A stretch of DNA of 64,000 nt from Tamarix chinensis (lineage: Eukaryota; Streptophyta; Magnoliopsida; Caryophyllales; Tamaricaceae). The notes under the pieces are model-generated. The model did not search any database and was not told where the DNA came from. It was given only the letters and a program-made list of their open reading frames with translations. Made by a program: the position numbers and the translations under genes. The DNA is taken from NCBI GenBank assembly GCA_030549775.1, contig CM060172.1, positions 53,681,942 through 53,745,941 on the forward strand. The letters are read 5' to 3'. Positions within the stretch are counted from its first letter, which is position 1; each line of letters begins with the position of its first letter. Shown here piece after piece: positions 25,445 through 39,400 of the stretch.

Positions 25445-25989
25445 CTAAGGCTAAAGGAAAATGAAATACAATTTGCAAGAATTTCTACATACTTAAATCA
25501 GAGTAGCGTATCAAACTTTTACAAGGATGAAATCCACCAATGGTGGTTACAGTATCAACATATACATTTAAAACCAGAAATTTCAAAGAGAGAGAGAAAA
25601 ATCCTAGTAGTTCCGGATGAGACCTTACTCTCTTTCCCGTTGCCCACTTGAGTAGCACCTAAAAAGACCTGCAAGGGACACTGTCCATTGAATAGGCAGG
25701 GGCCCCACGAATGGAACCCTTCAGTACTACAGTACTGATTAACCCTTTAAAGTCCCACTTAAAAGCAGGCCCGCAATGTAACACATGAAACAAGCTACAT
25801 ACATATATAACATTCACATAAATAACATTCACATAGCATATCAATATATCATTACGAACAATCGATACTTACGGTCTTAAGCCATATCATAATGCAAACT
25901 CAAAACAATCAGGCCTTAAGCCATTGTTCCACTATAAGTGATTTGTACTTTCCCATAATTTTATTCACATACATAACTGGTTTTATTGA

Positions 25990-26225
25990 GCTCGGGACCC
26001 CCACTATTATTGCCGGTGGACCTCAATATACATAAAATCATCATCCAGGGCACAACGCTCCTGGCCACTATTATAATCGGTGGACCGGGATATATAAAGA
26101 GCCATCATCCAGGGCACAACGCTCCTGGCCACTATTATAACCGGTGGACCGGGATATATAAAGAGTCACCATCCAGGGCACAACGTTCCTGACCACTATT
26201 ATAACCGGTGGACCGGTACTCAATA
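25990..26225 (-). repeat. Palindromic cell array of LTR A2
   Basis: Cells of about 62 bp with CCACTATTATAACCGGTGG-like cores. The variable palindrome here is CCAGG...CCTGG (for example 26,045-26,064), unlike the GGAC/GTCC arms of A1 and H. Confidence 0.8.
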
Positions 26226-26899
26226 TCATAATCATCCGGGCCCGGCTCATTAATATTCCACTTTCAATAATAGTATCTTTCCTTTCTTTAATCAGTACAT
26301 CAATCATATTTATTTGCCTCGAACGGGAGATCAATAACCCGGGACACAAAGGTACACCGGTCGTACCGGTGCATATCAGCTACTTAGTACCCTTCAACCA
26401 CGAACCCAAGGACACAAAGGTACCCTGGTCGTACTGGTGCATAAAGCTAACTCAGTACCCTACCGACAAGGACACCTAATCCATAAGTATGCATACCCCC
26501 TAACTAGGTCCGTAGAGCTAGAAAGAGTAAGATGTAGGGCCTGGCTGGGGCACAAAGGCACACCAGCAAATACCAGAATAATCGTGGACTAAACCACGTC
26601 CTTAGGGTAGCGACCCCTAATGAGTCACCATTTCCGATCTCGAGGTCTTTCACTTTAAGTAATAGTGTCTTAATTAAAGTGATCACGAAAAGCACAATAA
26701 TCTGATACTTATTCACTTTCAATCGTTCTGATATCATAAATAATTTCTTATTCAGAAGATTATCCAGGATATTACAGAGAAACCATTAAGGCCATACTAA
26801 TACTCCTACTTGGCTAATCAACATTATTTGAATCATATTATAATGTTCCACAATCTCAAAGACATGTTAGGTGCAAATTACTCATTTGCCCTTTACTTA

Positions 26900-27910
26900 T
26901 ATAATTGTTAAGTATCCATTCCTTAATCGCCAAATTACCATATTACCCCTTTAGGTTACATAATTACCAAATTACCCCTTGTCCAATTTAGATTACCAAA
27001 TTATCCCCTACACTTTTTAGATCACCATTCACCCCTCATAATTGCTACACTTATCATATTTCCCGTTTGGTTGGTTAGATTACCAAATCGCCCTTCTCCT
27101 TTGTCATAATTACTAAATTGCCCTCTCAATTATTTTAATTGCCATTTTACCCTTTTTAACTATCATTAATCCCAAATCACCCTTCTTCATAATTACCAAT
27201 ATTAATTTACCCTTCTTCATAATCATAATTATTAATTTACCCTTCTCCATATTTATAATTACTATATTACCCTTCTCCTTTATTAAAATTACCATAATGC
27301 CCTTTAATTGGTTAATTTACCAAATTACCCTTCTCTAGTATCATACTTATCCAATTGCCCTTCTACAATCATAATTTAATTACTAACTTATCTTTTGTCA
27401 TTATCATAATTACCAAGTTACCCCCTTACTCCCAAGTTTACCATAATATCCTTTTATTTACAAAATTACCCTTCTACCCCTTACTTTCAAATTACCATAA
27501 TATCCTTTTATTTATGAAAATTACCCCATACCCCTTTTACTTGTAAAATTACCATAACACCCCTTTTTCTTTTCAAATTACTATCTTACCCTTTTACATC
27601 CAAAATTATCATTTTTATCTTTCCTTACCAAATTACCATTTTGCCCTTCTTTTCCAAAATTACCATATTAACCTTTTACTCACAAAATTACCACAATACC
27701 CCTCACTTACAAAATTACCGTGTCGCCATTCACTTATAAAATTTACCATATTACCACTTACTTATGAAATTACGATTTTGCCCCTCTACCTCCAAAATTA
27801 CCGCTTTACCCTTTTCTCCAAAAATTACCATAATACCCTTCTTTCTCACAACTTATAAAATTACCGAAATACCCTTTTCACTTATAAAATTTCCACTCAA
27901 CCCCTTTATT
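26900..27910. repeat. Degenerate AATTACC minisatellite of LTR A2
   Basis: About 1 kb of loosely repeated units near 20-40 bp, such as AAATTACCATAATACCCTTT. It occupies the position held by the 27-bp minisatellite in A1, G, H and F. Confidence 0.85.
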
Positions 27911-28549
27911 CACCATTTTTATGAATTTACCATCACTACATAAAATAATGATATTATTCTCATCATCTAAGTCCACCAACTTGTCATTATTCAACATAAT
28001 ACTCATTAGCAACTATATACATTAGATCACATACTTCATAGCCATAATTACTAAAATACCCTTAGACAATAATATCATTCATGCCTTAACAACATAATAC
28101 ATCATAAACAAGCATTTAACATTTCCATCAATAATCAACCTCTTCCTTAATTATCATACCTACACATGGCACAAAAGCTATCATGCATTTCCCTTTTTCT
28201 TTCAATCAATGTAAATAACCATTTATATATCATGCTTAGCTCACAAAACATACATAAACTCATAATAAAATTCCTAATGTGCTAGCATACGTTTCCATGC
28301 ATTTAAGGGAGGTTTAACGATTACCTTAATCCCGCAAAATATCAAATCTTACTAAGCATAATTAGCAACTCAACACCTAAAAATAATATCCATCATTATT
28401 GTGTTAGAAATAAGAAATTAAAAGGATAAGACTTTATAAAAAAAGTTTATTTAATAATAAAACAATTTAAATTAATTATCAATATACCTCAAAAATTTTT
28501 CAAACAAGATACAACACAAGGGGGAGCTCACACTGCATGAGCAGCGTGA

Positions 28550-29600
28550 GTGTCATGCATAAATAAGAGGGGAAAAGGCTCGAAGAGGGGTGAAGGAAGA
28601 AAAATGAGCCATTTTCGGGTTGAGGTCTTTGGGCTAGAAAAGAGGGTAGTTGGGGGAGGTTTCAAGGCAAGGGAATGGTGTAGGAGTGAAGAGGGGGTGT
28701 TGGTGGTGGCTAAGGATGGTTTCGCGGCGACAGAAGGCTGCGGAGACGGCGGCGGAAAGGCGGCGAAGATGGCTGGCGATAAGGGGAACAATGGGGAGAA
28801 AAGAAAGAAGGGGTGGAGAAGGGAGGAAGTGTAGGGCTCAAGGGGGCGGCGTGGGGGTCTAGGGCAATAGGGGGTGGTGGCAGGAGTCGGCGCAGGGGTT
28901 GGGTGCGGCGGACGGCGGCGGCGCAGAGAGAGAAGACAGAAGAAAAATGGGAAAGAAGGAAGGAGAAAAGAGGGAGCTTGGGGAAGGAAGATGGCTCGAA
29001 AATGGGGCAGAAAAATGGACGAAGGGGAGAAGAAAAAGAAGAGGAAGGGTGAGGGGGTAGATGGCAGTGCATAGGGTGGCAGGGAGGCGGTAGGGTGGCA
29101 GGGAGAGGGTGGCGATGGGGAGGAGAGAATGGCATACATGGATAGGGTGCAGGGGTAGATTGGCTCGAAATAGGGGAGAAGAGGACGGGGTAGAGAGAGG
29201 GAGTAGCAGGGGCAGGTGCGGTGGCAGGCGGCAACAGTCGCAGGTGGTCGGGCGGCAGCTGCAGGTGGTCGGGCTGCTGTCGACGATGGCAGAAATGGAG
29301 TTCGGGCGTGGCAGAAGAGAGAAAGGGAAAGGAGAAGGCTGGCGGGCGGCTGGACCGGCGCAGGAAAGAAGGGAGCCGGCCGGTCCAAGGGAAAAAAAGA
29401 AGAGGGACGTGGGCTGTGCTGGGCGGGCGTGCGAGGAAGAGAGGGAAGGAGAATCGGGCCTGTGGCCCAGCGCACAAGGAGGGGGGGGGGAAAGCAGGCC
29501 GGGCAGTCTGGCGGCCCAAAGCCAGGAAGAGGAAAAAAAAGGAAATAGAGGAAAGGAGAAAGAAAAGAAAAGGTAGGAAGAGGAAATTGAGGAAAAATGG
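28550..29600 (-). other. GC-rich purine/pyrimidine tract of LTR A2
   Basis: Purine-rich on +, with overlapping open frames up to 315 residues on - and 155 on +. The peptides are proline/serine/leucine or arginine/glycine rich, without domains, and open in several frames at once. This points to composition, not coding. Confidence 0.75.
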
Positions 29601-29924
29601 AAAAATTGAGAATAATTAAATTTATAAAATAATAGGATGTAATATTTTTGATAATAAGTTTATTTAGTAATTTAATTTAATATAATTAAATTTATGGGCT
29701 TAAAAAGGATAATTATAGTAAAATACTAGTTTGAAAAAAATTATTTAAATAAAATAATATGATAAATAGAAAAATATTTATTTGTAATTTATTAAATACT
29801 CTTATCCAAATTTACATACTCCAAAATCTATAAAATAATTAAAATAAATAATTTTACAAGCTAATTTTATTTCAAACAAAGTTATTTATTAAAATATAAG
29901 TTTTGAAATTTTTGGGGGATTACA

Positions 29925-32900
29925 GTTTTAGGCTTTGAGATTAGTTTTTTCCCCTTTGTACAAATGATTAGCATTCCATTAAACAAAGAGCTAGGTGAGG
30001 AAATGATTTGATGAATGAGCAAAGACAAGCAATTCTTGAATCTTTATTGTTGAAGAGTGTTAACAGAAAGCTAAAAAAGGATGCAACAAAAAGTGTGGCT
30101 GCAAGGTTTGATGTTTTCGTTAAGACAGTTCGACATAGTTGGTATCGACCAAATATAAATTATCAAGATGGTGAGACAATTGACGTTAGTGGTAGGAAAC
30201 CAAAGGATTATGAGAGAAAAAGAATTCACATTGACTACAAGAGGTTTTGCAAATTGCCTTTGTGACGAAGAACAAATTTTTGTTTTATAGCTAGTTCTTT
30301 GGATACATCTCTAGGAATAGTAAATAGGTGGTTTGCATCTGGTTGTCTATGACATCACAGAAATGCCATCAAACCACTTTTGAAAGAGGAAAATATGAAA
30401 GCAAGGTTGCGGTATTGCATTGAGATGATAAATCTAAATATCTTATCTCATAATCCATCATTTTGTGGTACACACAACATCATTCACATGGACAAGAAAT
30501 GGTTCAACATCATAAAGAAGTCAGAGAAATATTATCTTCTTCTAGGCGAAGAAGAACCTCTACACACATGTAAGAGCAAAAAATTCATTACAAAGGTGAT
30601 GTTTCTTGTTGCAGTTGCTGGTCCAAGATTTGATGAAGATACAAATGTTAATTTTTTGGGCAAAATTGTTGTTTTTCCATTTTTTTACTAAAGAAGCTGC
30701 TAAGAGAAGAAGTAAAAATCATTCGGTTAGAACTTTGGTGACTAAACTGATAACATCGGTGAATAAGGAAGTGTCTAGAGATTTTCTTCTCAACAAGGTT
30801 TTACCATCTATTTGTGAGCATTGGACAAGACATGACCGGATAATGCAAAGCCTCATATTGATATTAATGACGAGCAATTTTTGGCATATGGAAGGATGGA
30901 TGGCTTTGATATTCGATTAAGATCTTAGCCCCTAATTCTCCAAATTTGAATACACTTGATCTAGGATTTTTCAATGCTATTCAAGCTTTGCAACATCTAT
31001 AAGTGCCTAAGTTAATTGATGAGCTTGTAGAGGTTGTGAAGAAATTATACGATGAATATCCAGTAGAAAAATTAGACTGAATTTTTTTGACATCATAGTC
31101 TTGCATGATCAAGATAATGAAATCTCTTGGGGTCGAACAAGTATCATATACAACATATGCGTAAAGCTACACTAGAGGCCTCTAGATGTCTTCCAACACA
31201 ACTAAATGTCAATCCTCAACTATGTAACGATGTTTTAAATTATTTATAAGAGTAGTAGGGTGTCAAAAAAATAATTATGAGTTTAATTTATTTTTAATGA
31301 TCTTAGTTTTGTTTTGTGATCTATTTATTTTAGATATTTCAATTCAATATTTTATTTGTGAAAAAAGTTTTGATACTATTCATTACCAATGGAACTTGTT
31401 TGTTTTCCTGACGTAAAGCTGCCTTTGTGATGAGTTGTAGTTGTGAGTTTGTGTATGTACGTTATTCTTGAATTATCTAATTTTCTTGAGTTATCTTTGT
31501 TATATTCAATGGAATTTACTGTATTTGGTTTCTTGGTCTATTTTTAAGTTTCCTTTGTTCTTGACTAACCAAATAATAACTCGAAATACAACACTTGAGG
31601 CCTCTTGGTGGTCCCTCTCTTTCCTTTTTGTTGCATGATTTCATATAGCTACAAGATACCTTCCTCTCTTTGATGCCTATACTAGTTTTATATAGCAAAA
31701 AGGATATGCAAACAAATTTGCAGAGACAACCACTATACTAATGGATATCAGTAATGAAAGAAATCTAGTTATGTGGAACAAGATTAATCATTTCTTTGGT
31801 GTTTGTACTAGTTTCTTATTTTGGGTAAATGTTCGTACTAGTTTACGAAGGTATATCAAGGTTGAAAAAAAATTCAACGAGCCAAATATTCAAGAGGTCT
31901 CCACTTCCTCTTGATGTTTCATAAGAATTGTCTGATATAGTGATCAATATTTATTTTTTGAGATGGTCTAGTTGGTTGCTTGACTTATTATAAATGTGTG
32001 CTTACAAGACATAAGAAAACTATTAGCTGGGAGAAGGGAAAGTGAAATATGAATAGAAAAATATAGGGTACTAGCTTTTGCAGAATAAAATTTGATACAA
32101 GGAATCCAATTTTTAGATCTTTAATTATAGCGATTGTATATATACATATATTGTTGCATGGAAGATTAACTTCTAAAGTCAAAAAGAAAAAAAAAGTCAG
32201 CATTTGAGTAGCATTTTTACCTGCTATCAAGCCGTATTGTATCCGAATGATACATAAATGTGGATTTTATTAGTCATTTCTTTCATAAACCAAATGAGTA
32301 AATAAATGATACAGAAGCTACAGGTATCCTAATGAAAGAACATAAATTGTGGATTTAATTAATCATTTCTTTCATAAACCAAATAGTATGAGTTAAGTCA
32401 ACCACTCTCTCTCTCTCTCTGAGAGAACATAAAGATGTTTGCTTGAGAGAACATAATGGATACAACTTTGATGGATTAATCATTTTTCTCAGCTGTTAGT
32501 TTATTCCATCTATTTTTCTCATAAAGAGACAACATTGCAATAGAAATAAAAATTGACATTAACAAAAAAACATGAAGATCATATTGTTTACATGTTGATA
32601 GAAGAGCCTTCATCATGTTCACGGCTTTATGACATTCTTTAATTTCTCTCCATTGTTTGATCTTTCACACTTGAACTTGTTATGTGATGATACAACTTGT
32701 AACTTCTGATAAAAATTATCTTCATCAATCTCATCTTCCAATCCCTATGTTTTCCACCCTACAGTGAAAATATTAAAAAGGTTAGAAGATGACTGCTTTA
32801 TAAAATGTGATTTGAAAATATAATCTTTACCACAAAATTGATTCTTTGGAAAAAGAAAAAAGGATAATCATACTTACAATGCTTGTTGATAACGATTTTT

Positions 32901-33454
32901 AGCATATGATTGACTGTTTCCTACACCTATGGTGATAGATTTAAATAAAAATTCATTCTCATTTGTATAGATATTAAGAATAACTGTAGAGAAAATGAGT
33001 AGAACTATTGTAGAGAGAATGATCAAAATAAGTTAACAACAATGAATTTATAGTTAAACTGCACCCGAAAACTCTTTGAAAAATTCAATCTCTTAACCTT
33101 TCGTCTTCTTCAAAATGAAAGAGAGTGAAAATTTTTACTAATGGCTCTTCATCTTCTTTTGAAAGTATATAGATAAAGATAGTGAAAAAGATAAGAATAA
33201 ATAAAGTGACTTGCTCCTTGATTCGGTAGTTGTAAAGAAAAAAAGAGGACTACTTAACTTACCCTAAAAAAGGACTATGTATAGCAAGGCTAATACTAAA
33301 AGTCTATAGGTAATTAATGCACTTTGGGTAATGTGCTAAAGTAATAATATTAGAGAATCCAGTAACATTAACTAAATAATGGAATAACCTCCAACACGAC
33401 TTGCTTTTCTAAACATATTTTTTCCCCTAAAAAGAATTTTGTTTTGGAACGGAG
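29925..33454 (+). mobile_element. Mariner-like element, right part
   Basis: Continues the MLE after A2. It holds the main transposase exon (below), then about 2.2 kb of non-coding sequence, and ends in TTTTGGAACGGAG next to TA. A (CT)n run lies at 32,407-32,422. Confidence 0.8.
29994..31245 (+). pseudogene. Mariner-like transposase, degenerate main exon
   Basis: Would catalyse cut-and-paste transposition in the nucleus. The start NEQRQAILESLLLKSVN is the helix-turn-helix region of plant MLE transposases. The first catalytic aspartate is in HMDKKWF (30,485-30,505). A DNAKPH stretch near 30,840 carries the second. KVMFLVAVAGPRFD and LGKIVVFPFF lie between and fit the family. The third, in the SPDLN-type motif, reads SPNLN (about 30,939), an Asp-to-Asn change. 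There are in-frame stops (TGA at 30,263-30,265 and others), at least two frame changes (about 30,670 and 30,840), and stops in the C-terminal part. The copy is dead. The family call is firm; exact intron borders are not. Confidence 0.85.
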
Positions 33455-36428
33455 TAGTCAAAATATAAAAAATAAAATTTTATGTATAAAATAAAACAAT
33501 TAAAGGAATATGTGATGTGATATAGTTAAAATATTAAAAATAAACCTTTATACACAAAATAACACATATGAAGTAGTTAAACCTTTCATTTATAATGCTT
33601 TAATTTGCGGTATGTACCCTCTTTATGTACAAACTCTGATTCAAGTACATATAACCCTTCTTTGTGATCATCTCACACATAGAGGTCATCAGCAATGCCA
33701 TCATTGTTGGACGTGAAAGGTAAGTCGGTAGTCAAACTATTCTCCCCTTGTATGTATATTCTCACTTTTTTGCATTCAAGATAATACACCATTGTTTATT
33801 AGCTACGTCAGAAACATAAAATAGCTATTATGCCTGTGATGATAATATAAATGAGTCTTTCTTATGACCAAGCATTAAAATATCCACCCTTGTAAATCTA
33901 GATTCCTTAGTACAAACCCCATTTTGATTGTTAACCCATTGGTACCAAAATAAATGAACTATAAAAGTAGTGTAATCCAATATCCATATGTACTCTATCA
34001 CCTCATAGTATGTCATCGATGTATAAACAAAGTTTTGTATTTGGCACTTGATATATGAAAAGTTTTTGATATTACACTCACACTACTATTTTACATATTA
34101 CTCTTTTCATCCTGCTTTTTATATAGAAAGTATAACTATTGATCATATATGAGTTGTAGGATATCACTTTCCTACAACGAGGGTGTGACAACCAATACAA
34201 ATCAGTATCATATTCAAACAATTGATATGACAACCACTCCAAAAATAAGTTATTATGTCTATCTAATATCTATTTTTTACTCCTAGATGATGCCCTCAAA
34301 TTATCCATATGTTGTTTCACATATGGCTGAACATCATCTATATTATGAAGGACATATAGGTGAGTTTGAAAAAATATTTGATCAATGATGAACATGTGAA
34401 ATACTTTTAACCCTTTCCCTTTTTTCCTCTATATTTGAATGTTGTAGTTTAGTAAGACCTATTGTATTAACACTTGGCAAGAACTCAGCAAAATTCTATG
34501 GCTTCCTTCACTAGATAACTCTTAGTAATGAAACTTTTAGGATTGTTCAGATTCCTGACATACTTTTATGAATTTCATATACCTTTGAAATGCATAAATC
34601 CAATGCAAATAAACTAACCCATATAATTTAACTAGCCTAACCAAATGAACCATTAAATGAATCATGAATGTAAAGAATGATGGGGGAAAATACATCTCAA
34701 GATGACATAATATAGTTACAATCTCAATATGCAATTTCTCCAACCTTTTAGGATCAATAACATTACTACATAGTTAATAGAAAAAGAAACAAAATCTGGT
34801 GATGAAAATTTAAACTCGATTCGGTAAAATAGAATGTATAGCAATCGACAATAAGTCCTGAATGAGAATATGATGATTATAAAATTTCATACCCACTAAC
34901 TTAAAATATTTTATTGAAAATAATGATCTTGATGTTTGATGAATATTCTTTGGAAACCTTCACTCCCTGCAAACCCCCATAGAAAAAATCTTCTCTTTTT
35001 TAGAAAGAGTATACGATGCATGAGGTATATAAATGTTCTATTTCCCATATTCTACAGATGTAATTCTGTTCTCATAGCCATTTCAACCAAGTCTAGCCAA
35101 GCATTGATGCCATCCTTTGTCTTTTGGAACATTGAAAAATGTGCCAATTAGACAATTAAATGCATTCTTCTTGATATGAATCACATGAAGAAAATTTTGA
35201 ATGTGCAAGTTATTCTAATATGGATGGTTAAAGAAGATTAACCTCTTCTTCCACCAGGTTGAAGGGACCACTTTCTTATTGTTGTTGTTGTTTTTTTCCC
35301 TAAAAGGCACACTTAATTCTTTTACTTTGTCAAATACTTGAAATTCCATGAGAGGATTTTGAGATCTTTCTTCTTCAACTTTTCCATTAAAAGCTTTTAT
35401 TTGTCTATAATAATGATGATCCATAGGGAGGAATCTATGATGTCCAAGATAAGTAGTTTTCTTACTGTTTGGCATGAGGAGAAACTTTATATTATCTTCA
35501 CAAATAGAACTTACATATTATCCATGCACACTATTACTAGAAATATTACCACAAGTAGGAAAATTATTTATTATACAAAATAACATTGCTCTCAAGTTAA
35601 AAGATTCTTGACTCCATGCATCAATTACTTCAACTCCATGATCCCACATGTACTTTTAATCCTCAATAAGGGGAGCTAAATAAACACTAATATCATTACC
35701 CAACTAATTTGGACCTGATATAAGTAAGGATATCATCATCCATTTATCCTTATGCATAATGATGGGAAAAGATTGAAGATCACCAGAATAACAGGCCATA
35801 ACTATAGTTGGTGTTTTAATTAAAAAGGGTTCATTCCATTTGAGCAAACTATAACCAGTGGGTTTCTAGCTTCACTACCAAAATTAGGGTATACAGAATT
35901 AATCATCTTCCATTGGGGAGAATTTGCTAAATATCTAAGCTTATCATAAGTAATCCTTCCTTTCAAATGCCATATAAGATTCTCTGCATTTTTTCTCATT
36001 ACAAAACATGCATCAAAATTTATTATAATTGTAAAGTACCACAACATCTTATTTGGAATCTTATCCCTCTTATATTGTGACATTCGATGCTAAGGAAAAC
36101 TATCCAATGGTTCATATTCATTACAATATAAAATGCAATCGTTAGGAAAAGCATGAATCTTTTCATAATTGAAACCTATAGAGCATGTATGTAAGTATGG
36201 GGGGAGCACATTAGCCTCTGTAAGCATCTCTTACAAGAGTTTAACAAGAGAAGTGAAGCTTTAACCACTCCATTTATTACCCACCTTCAAGTTGTATAGT
36301 TATAATAAGACGAATAATTTTGTAAATTTTGTACAACCATTATATAAATATGTCTCCAAATCATTGACCAATATTCCAATCATTTCCAAATGGTCTCTAA
36401 AATGTTTTTCAATATTGTTGGTTAGGTT
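33455..36428 (-). mobile_element. CACTA (En/Spm) transposon, right piece (5' part)
   Basis: Resumes after the MLE and carries most of the recognisable transposase on -. It is cut at 36,428/36,429 by LTR D in the middle of coding sequence, so the 5' end must lie beyond 64,000. Confidence 0.8.
33750..36425 (-). pseudogene. CACTA TNP2-type transposase with DUF4218 and DUF4216 regions, broken
   Basis: Read on - from 36,425 downward. First NGCTKFTKLFVLL and YEKIHAFPNDCILYCNEYEP, the usual start of the TNP2 (Transposase_21) region. Then KIPNKMLWYF and WHLKGR (36,083-35,820) and YLGHHRFLPMDHHYYRQIKA (35,450 region), also TNP2. Then CHLEMYFPPSFFTFMIHLMV (34,700 region), matching DUF4218. Then YYEVIEYIWILDY, WVNNQNGV and GHKKDSFILSSQA (34,010-33,830), matching DUF4216. 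Stops and frame changes separate these blocks (for example a stop after KLFVLL near 36,300), so it cannot make a full protein. The order of domains is exactly that of plant En/Spm elements. The - orientation agrees with the fragments at 23,720-24,010. Confidence 0.85.
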
Positions 36429-39400
36429 CATAATACTCTGAATTTTTGTAACCGTAATATAGAATGTTTAGCCTTGTATTCAAAAAAGAATTAACCTTTA
36501 AATATTAATTTAATTATTTTATTAACCTTTAACCTATAAATCTTGATAAATTATTTAATAAATTATCATAATTATTTTATCTTACCCTTTTTATTTAATT
36601 TAACCATAAACTAATAATTTACCCGATTTATTTTTCTTAATTTGATGCCCTAAATTTGGATAAATTAATATTATCCTAAATATCTAAATTTAATATAATT
36701 TTAATTCTAACCCTAAATCTATTTTTTCCCTTTTTCTTCTTTTTCATTTTTTTCCTTTTTCCTTTTTTCCTTTTCTCTTTACTTTTCTTCTCCACCTTTC
36801 TTTTTCTATTCTCCCCCAAGCCAGCCTGCTTCACCCCTTTTCTTTTTTTTTCCCTTCCTATGCTCGGCTCAGCACTCCTTCCTCTTCCCTCTTCTTCTAC
36901 CCTAGGCCAACCCCTCTCCTTCCCTCCTTTTCTTTCTTCCTACGCCAACCCGCCTAGCTTATTTTCTTTCCTTCTCCCACGGCACGCTGAGCCCAGCTCA
37001 CCACTCTTTTTCTTTTCTTCTCCTACCCATCTTCCTATTCCTTTCCCTTTCCTCTATCCCGTCTTGGACATTCGGAGCCTTACCTCACTCCTACCTTTCC
37101 TTTTTTGCACCAAATAACCAGTCCCCTAGCCTTCCACATGTCCCTTTCCTTCCCTCTTTTGACTATGCATTGCCCCATGCCACCTGCATTGCCTGCCTCT
37201 TACACCCCATCCCCCTACACCTTTATCTCGTTTCTTTTATCCTCACCTGTCGTATGCCAGGCCCTTCCCCTACCATATCTGTCTTCTTTCCCCATCCTCG
37301 TTGACCCTATCTCCATGCATCTTGCAGGTGCATGTACACTCACACACCCCCTATAGGTTAGCTGGCCTCTCCTCTTTCCTCCTCCTTTACCTTTCTCTTC
37401 TCCATTAGCTATTGATGAAGACTCAAACCCCTTCCCTTTACTCTTGCACCTCACCACACCATCCTGTGCTACCAAAAAAATCACCACCCTTGCCATTGCC
37501 TAACCCCAACCATGCCCTAATTCCCCTACAACCTACCAAGTTAGTTCCTACACTACTCTCCCTATAGCTGAGCCTCACGACCATCCCCTCACCCTTGTTT
37601 CTTTCACCATCACCATCACCATGCCACAAGCTCCACCACCATCCTAGCCTCCACTGTCAGCCACCTTCCTCTTCTCTTCTTCCCTCCTTATTCCTCTTCC
37701 CTTATAGCTCTATTTTCTTCTTTCTTTCCTTGTGGAAACTATAGTTGATCCTTGCCCTTAGCACCGGCCTCACCTGTAGTTACCATACCCTAGGCGACGA
37801 TAGTTTTTACAACTCTCACCCCCTCCACTTGATGCCACCTTTCCCTCAACTCTTCATCCCCTCGAGCATGCCTCTTCTAACTCACCTCATCCCTTCCATC
37901 TCTCTCTCCCTACCTCATTTCCTTCTTCTACAACACCTTCATCAATTGCTAATGCCTCCTTTGCCATCGTTGTTTCCACCCACCACTAGCCAGTACCCTC
38001 ACTTAGCCAACCAAAACCCCCCAACCTTCAATCCTGCCATCATCAAGAACTCTCGCTGTATGAGTAGTGTGAGGTTAAGCAGTGTGAGGTTGAGCATTCC
38101 TAAGTGTATTTTAGTGTGATTATTATTATTGAGTGCCTATGGGGCAATTTGGTTATTTTAAGTATATCATGATATTTACTTCAATAGGTATGCCTTAGTG
38201 ATTGTTAAGTATGGAAGTATGTGTTTAAAGTTTTAGAAAAGCATATTAAGGTTTTTCATGCTAAACCATTTGTAAGGGTATATGTCATAGATTAAGTACC
38301 TATGTATATAATGGTGGCTATGCATCCTTATGATAATAGAAGGCATTGGAGGTTGAAATTCATTCATATTAGGAATTGTGTGATTTGGATGGAAAATGGG
38401 CATTTTAGTTACTTCGGGGGTATTTTGATTAATATGGGTTAAAAATGGAGTATTAGGTATTTTGATTAATATGAAAATTTTGGAGTGAATATGAATGGTT
38501 TAAGTCCAATAAATGAGGAAAATGGGATTTTATGGAAGTGGTAGAGGCCCAATTATTATCACAGGTAAGAATTGTTTGAGTTTGACCTTGCTTTTTGGAT
38601 ATGATGGATATATTGGTTTTTTAGGAATGTATATTGAAATTGGGAGTCATATGAGTCTCTTGAGAAAAGTATGATTAAGTTGTGATATTAGGGTTTTGTG
38701 GTGACATGTGAATATAAGCCCTAAGGGTAGGCTATTATCGCATATCTAAAATGTGAGATTTGGGTCTCAACTTTGTATATGATGTCGATAATAATATTTT
38801 GGAGTGAATATTAAATTTGGTGGTTATATGGATATCCTAGAAAGAGGTATGATTAACTTGTGGAATTAGGATTTTATAGGAGTTATGAATAGTAACCCTA
38901 AATGTTGGCATTTTAGTGACCTAGGGGCATTTTGGTCAACATGGTTAAAAAGTGGTAGATTAAGTACCTTGGGGTTAGCTGATTAAAAATAAGTTAGGGG
39001 GTACTACATGAGATAATTGGGGCAAAAATGAAGGGTTTATGGTAAATAAAGGAAGGAAAATACCATAAGTGTGATTAGTAACACCTAGGGGAAAGTCATG
39101 ATCACATGTGAGAAAAGTGGGAGATTAATATTAGGGATGGATTTATGAAGTTAATGATGGCATATTAGGTAGGCATACAAATCTGGAGAGTCATTTGAGC
39201 CATAGTGAAGGAGTCGTGATAGAAATGTGAAATTAGGGTTTTAAGAGGCCTGAGTGGTGACCCTAGGGGTAGGTTATTATTGCATGTACAAGATAGGGGA
39301 TTTGGATCGTAAATTTTGGATATTAGGTTAACAATAACACTTTGGGAATGTATACTAAATTTCGTAGCTATACAAGGACTAAGGAAATAGTTATGACCAA

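Larger units (their letters stand above)
25299..29924 (-). mobile_element. Solo LTR A2 (4,626 bp) inside the MLE
   Basis: Begins TGTAATACCCCC and ends GGGGGATTACA, flanked by perfect GTTTT (25,294-25,298 and 29,925-29,929). No interior coding. It has the superfamily plan in antisense: terminal stem-loop (25,399-25,444), cells (about 25,990-26,225), a minisatellite and a GC-rich purine tract. It differs from A1/G in its ends (GGGGGATTACA against GGGGCATTTCA) and in its minisatellite, so it is a separate subfamily. Confidence 0.85.

Noticed and set aside
28528..29519. Long - strand frames (315 and 269 residues) as a gene
   Set aside because: They overlap in different frames with open + frames, have proline/serine/leucine low complexity with Phe runs and no domain, and lie in the biased tract of a solo LTR. 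The equivalent tract of other copies gives unrelated peptides.
30008..30920. Active transposase gene
   Set aside because: In-frame stops, frame changes and the altered catalytic motif exclude a working protein.
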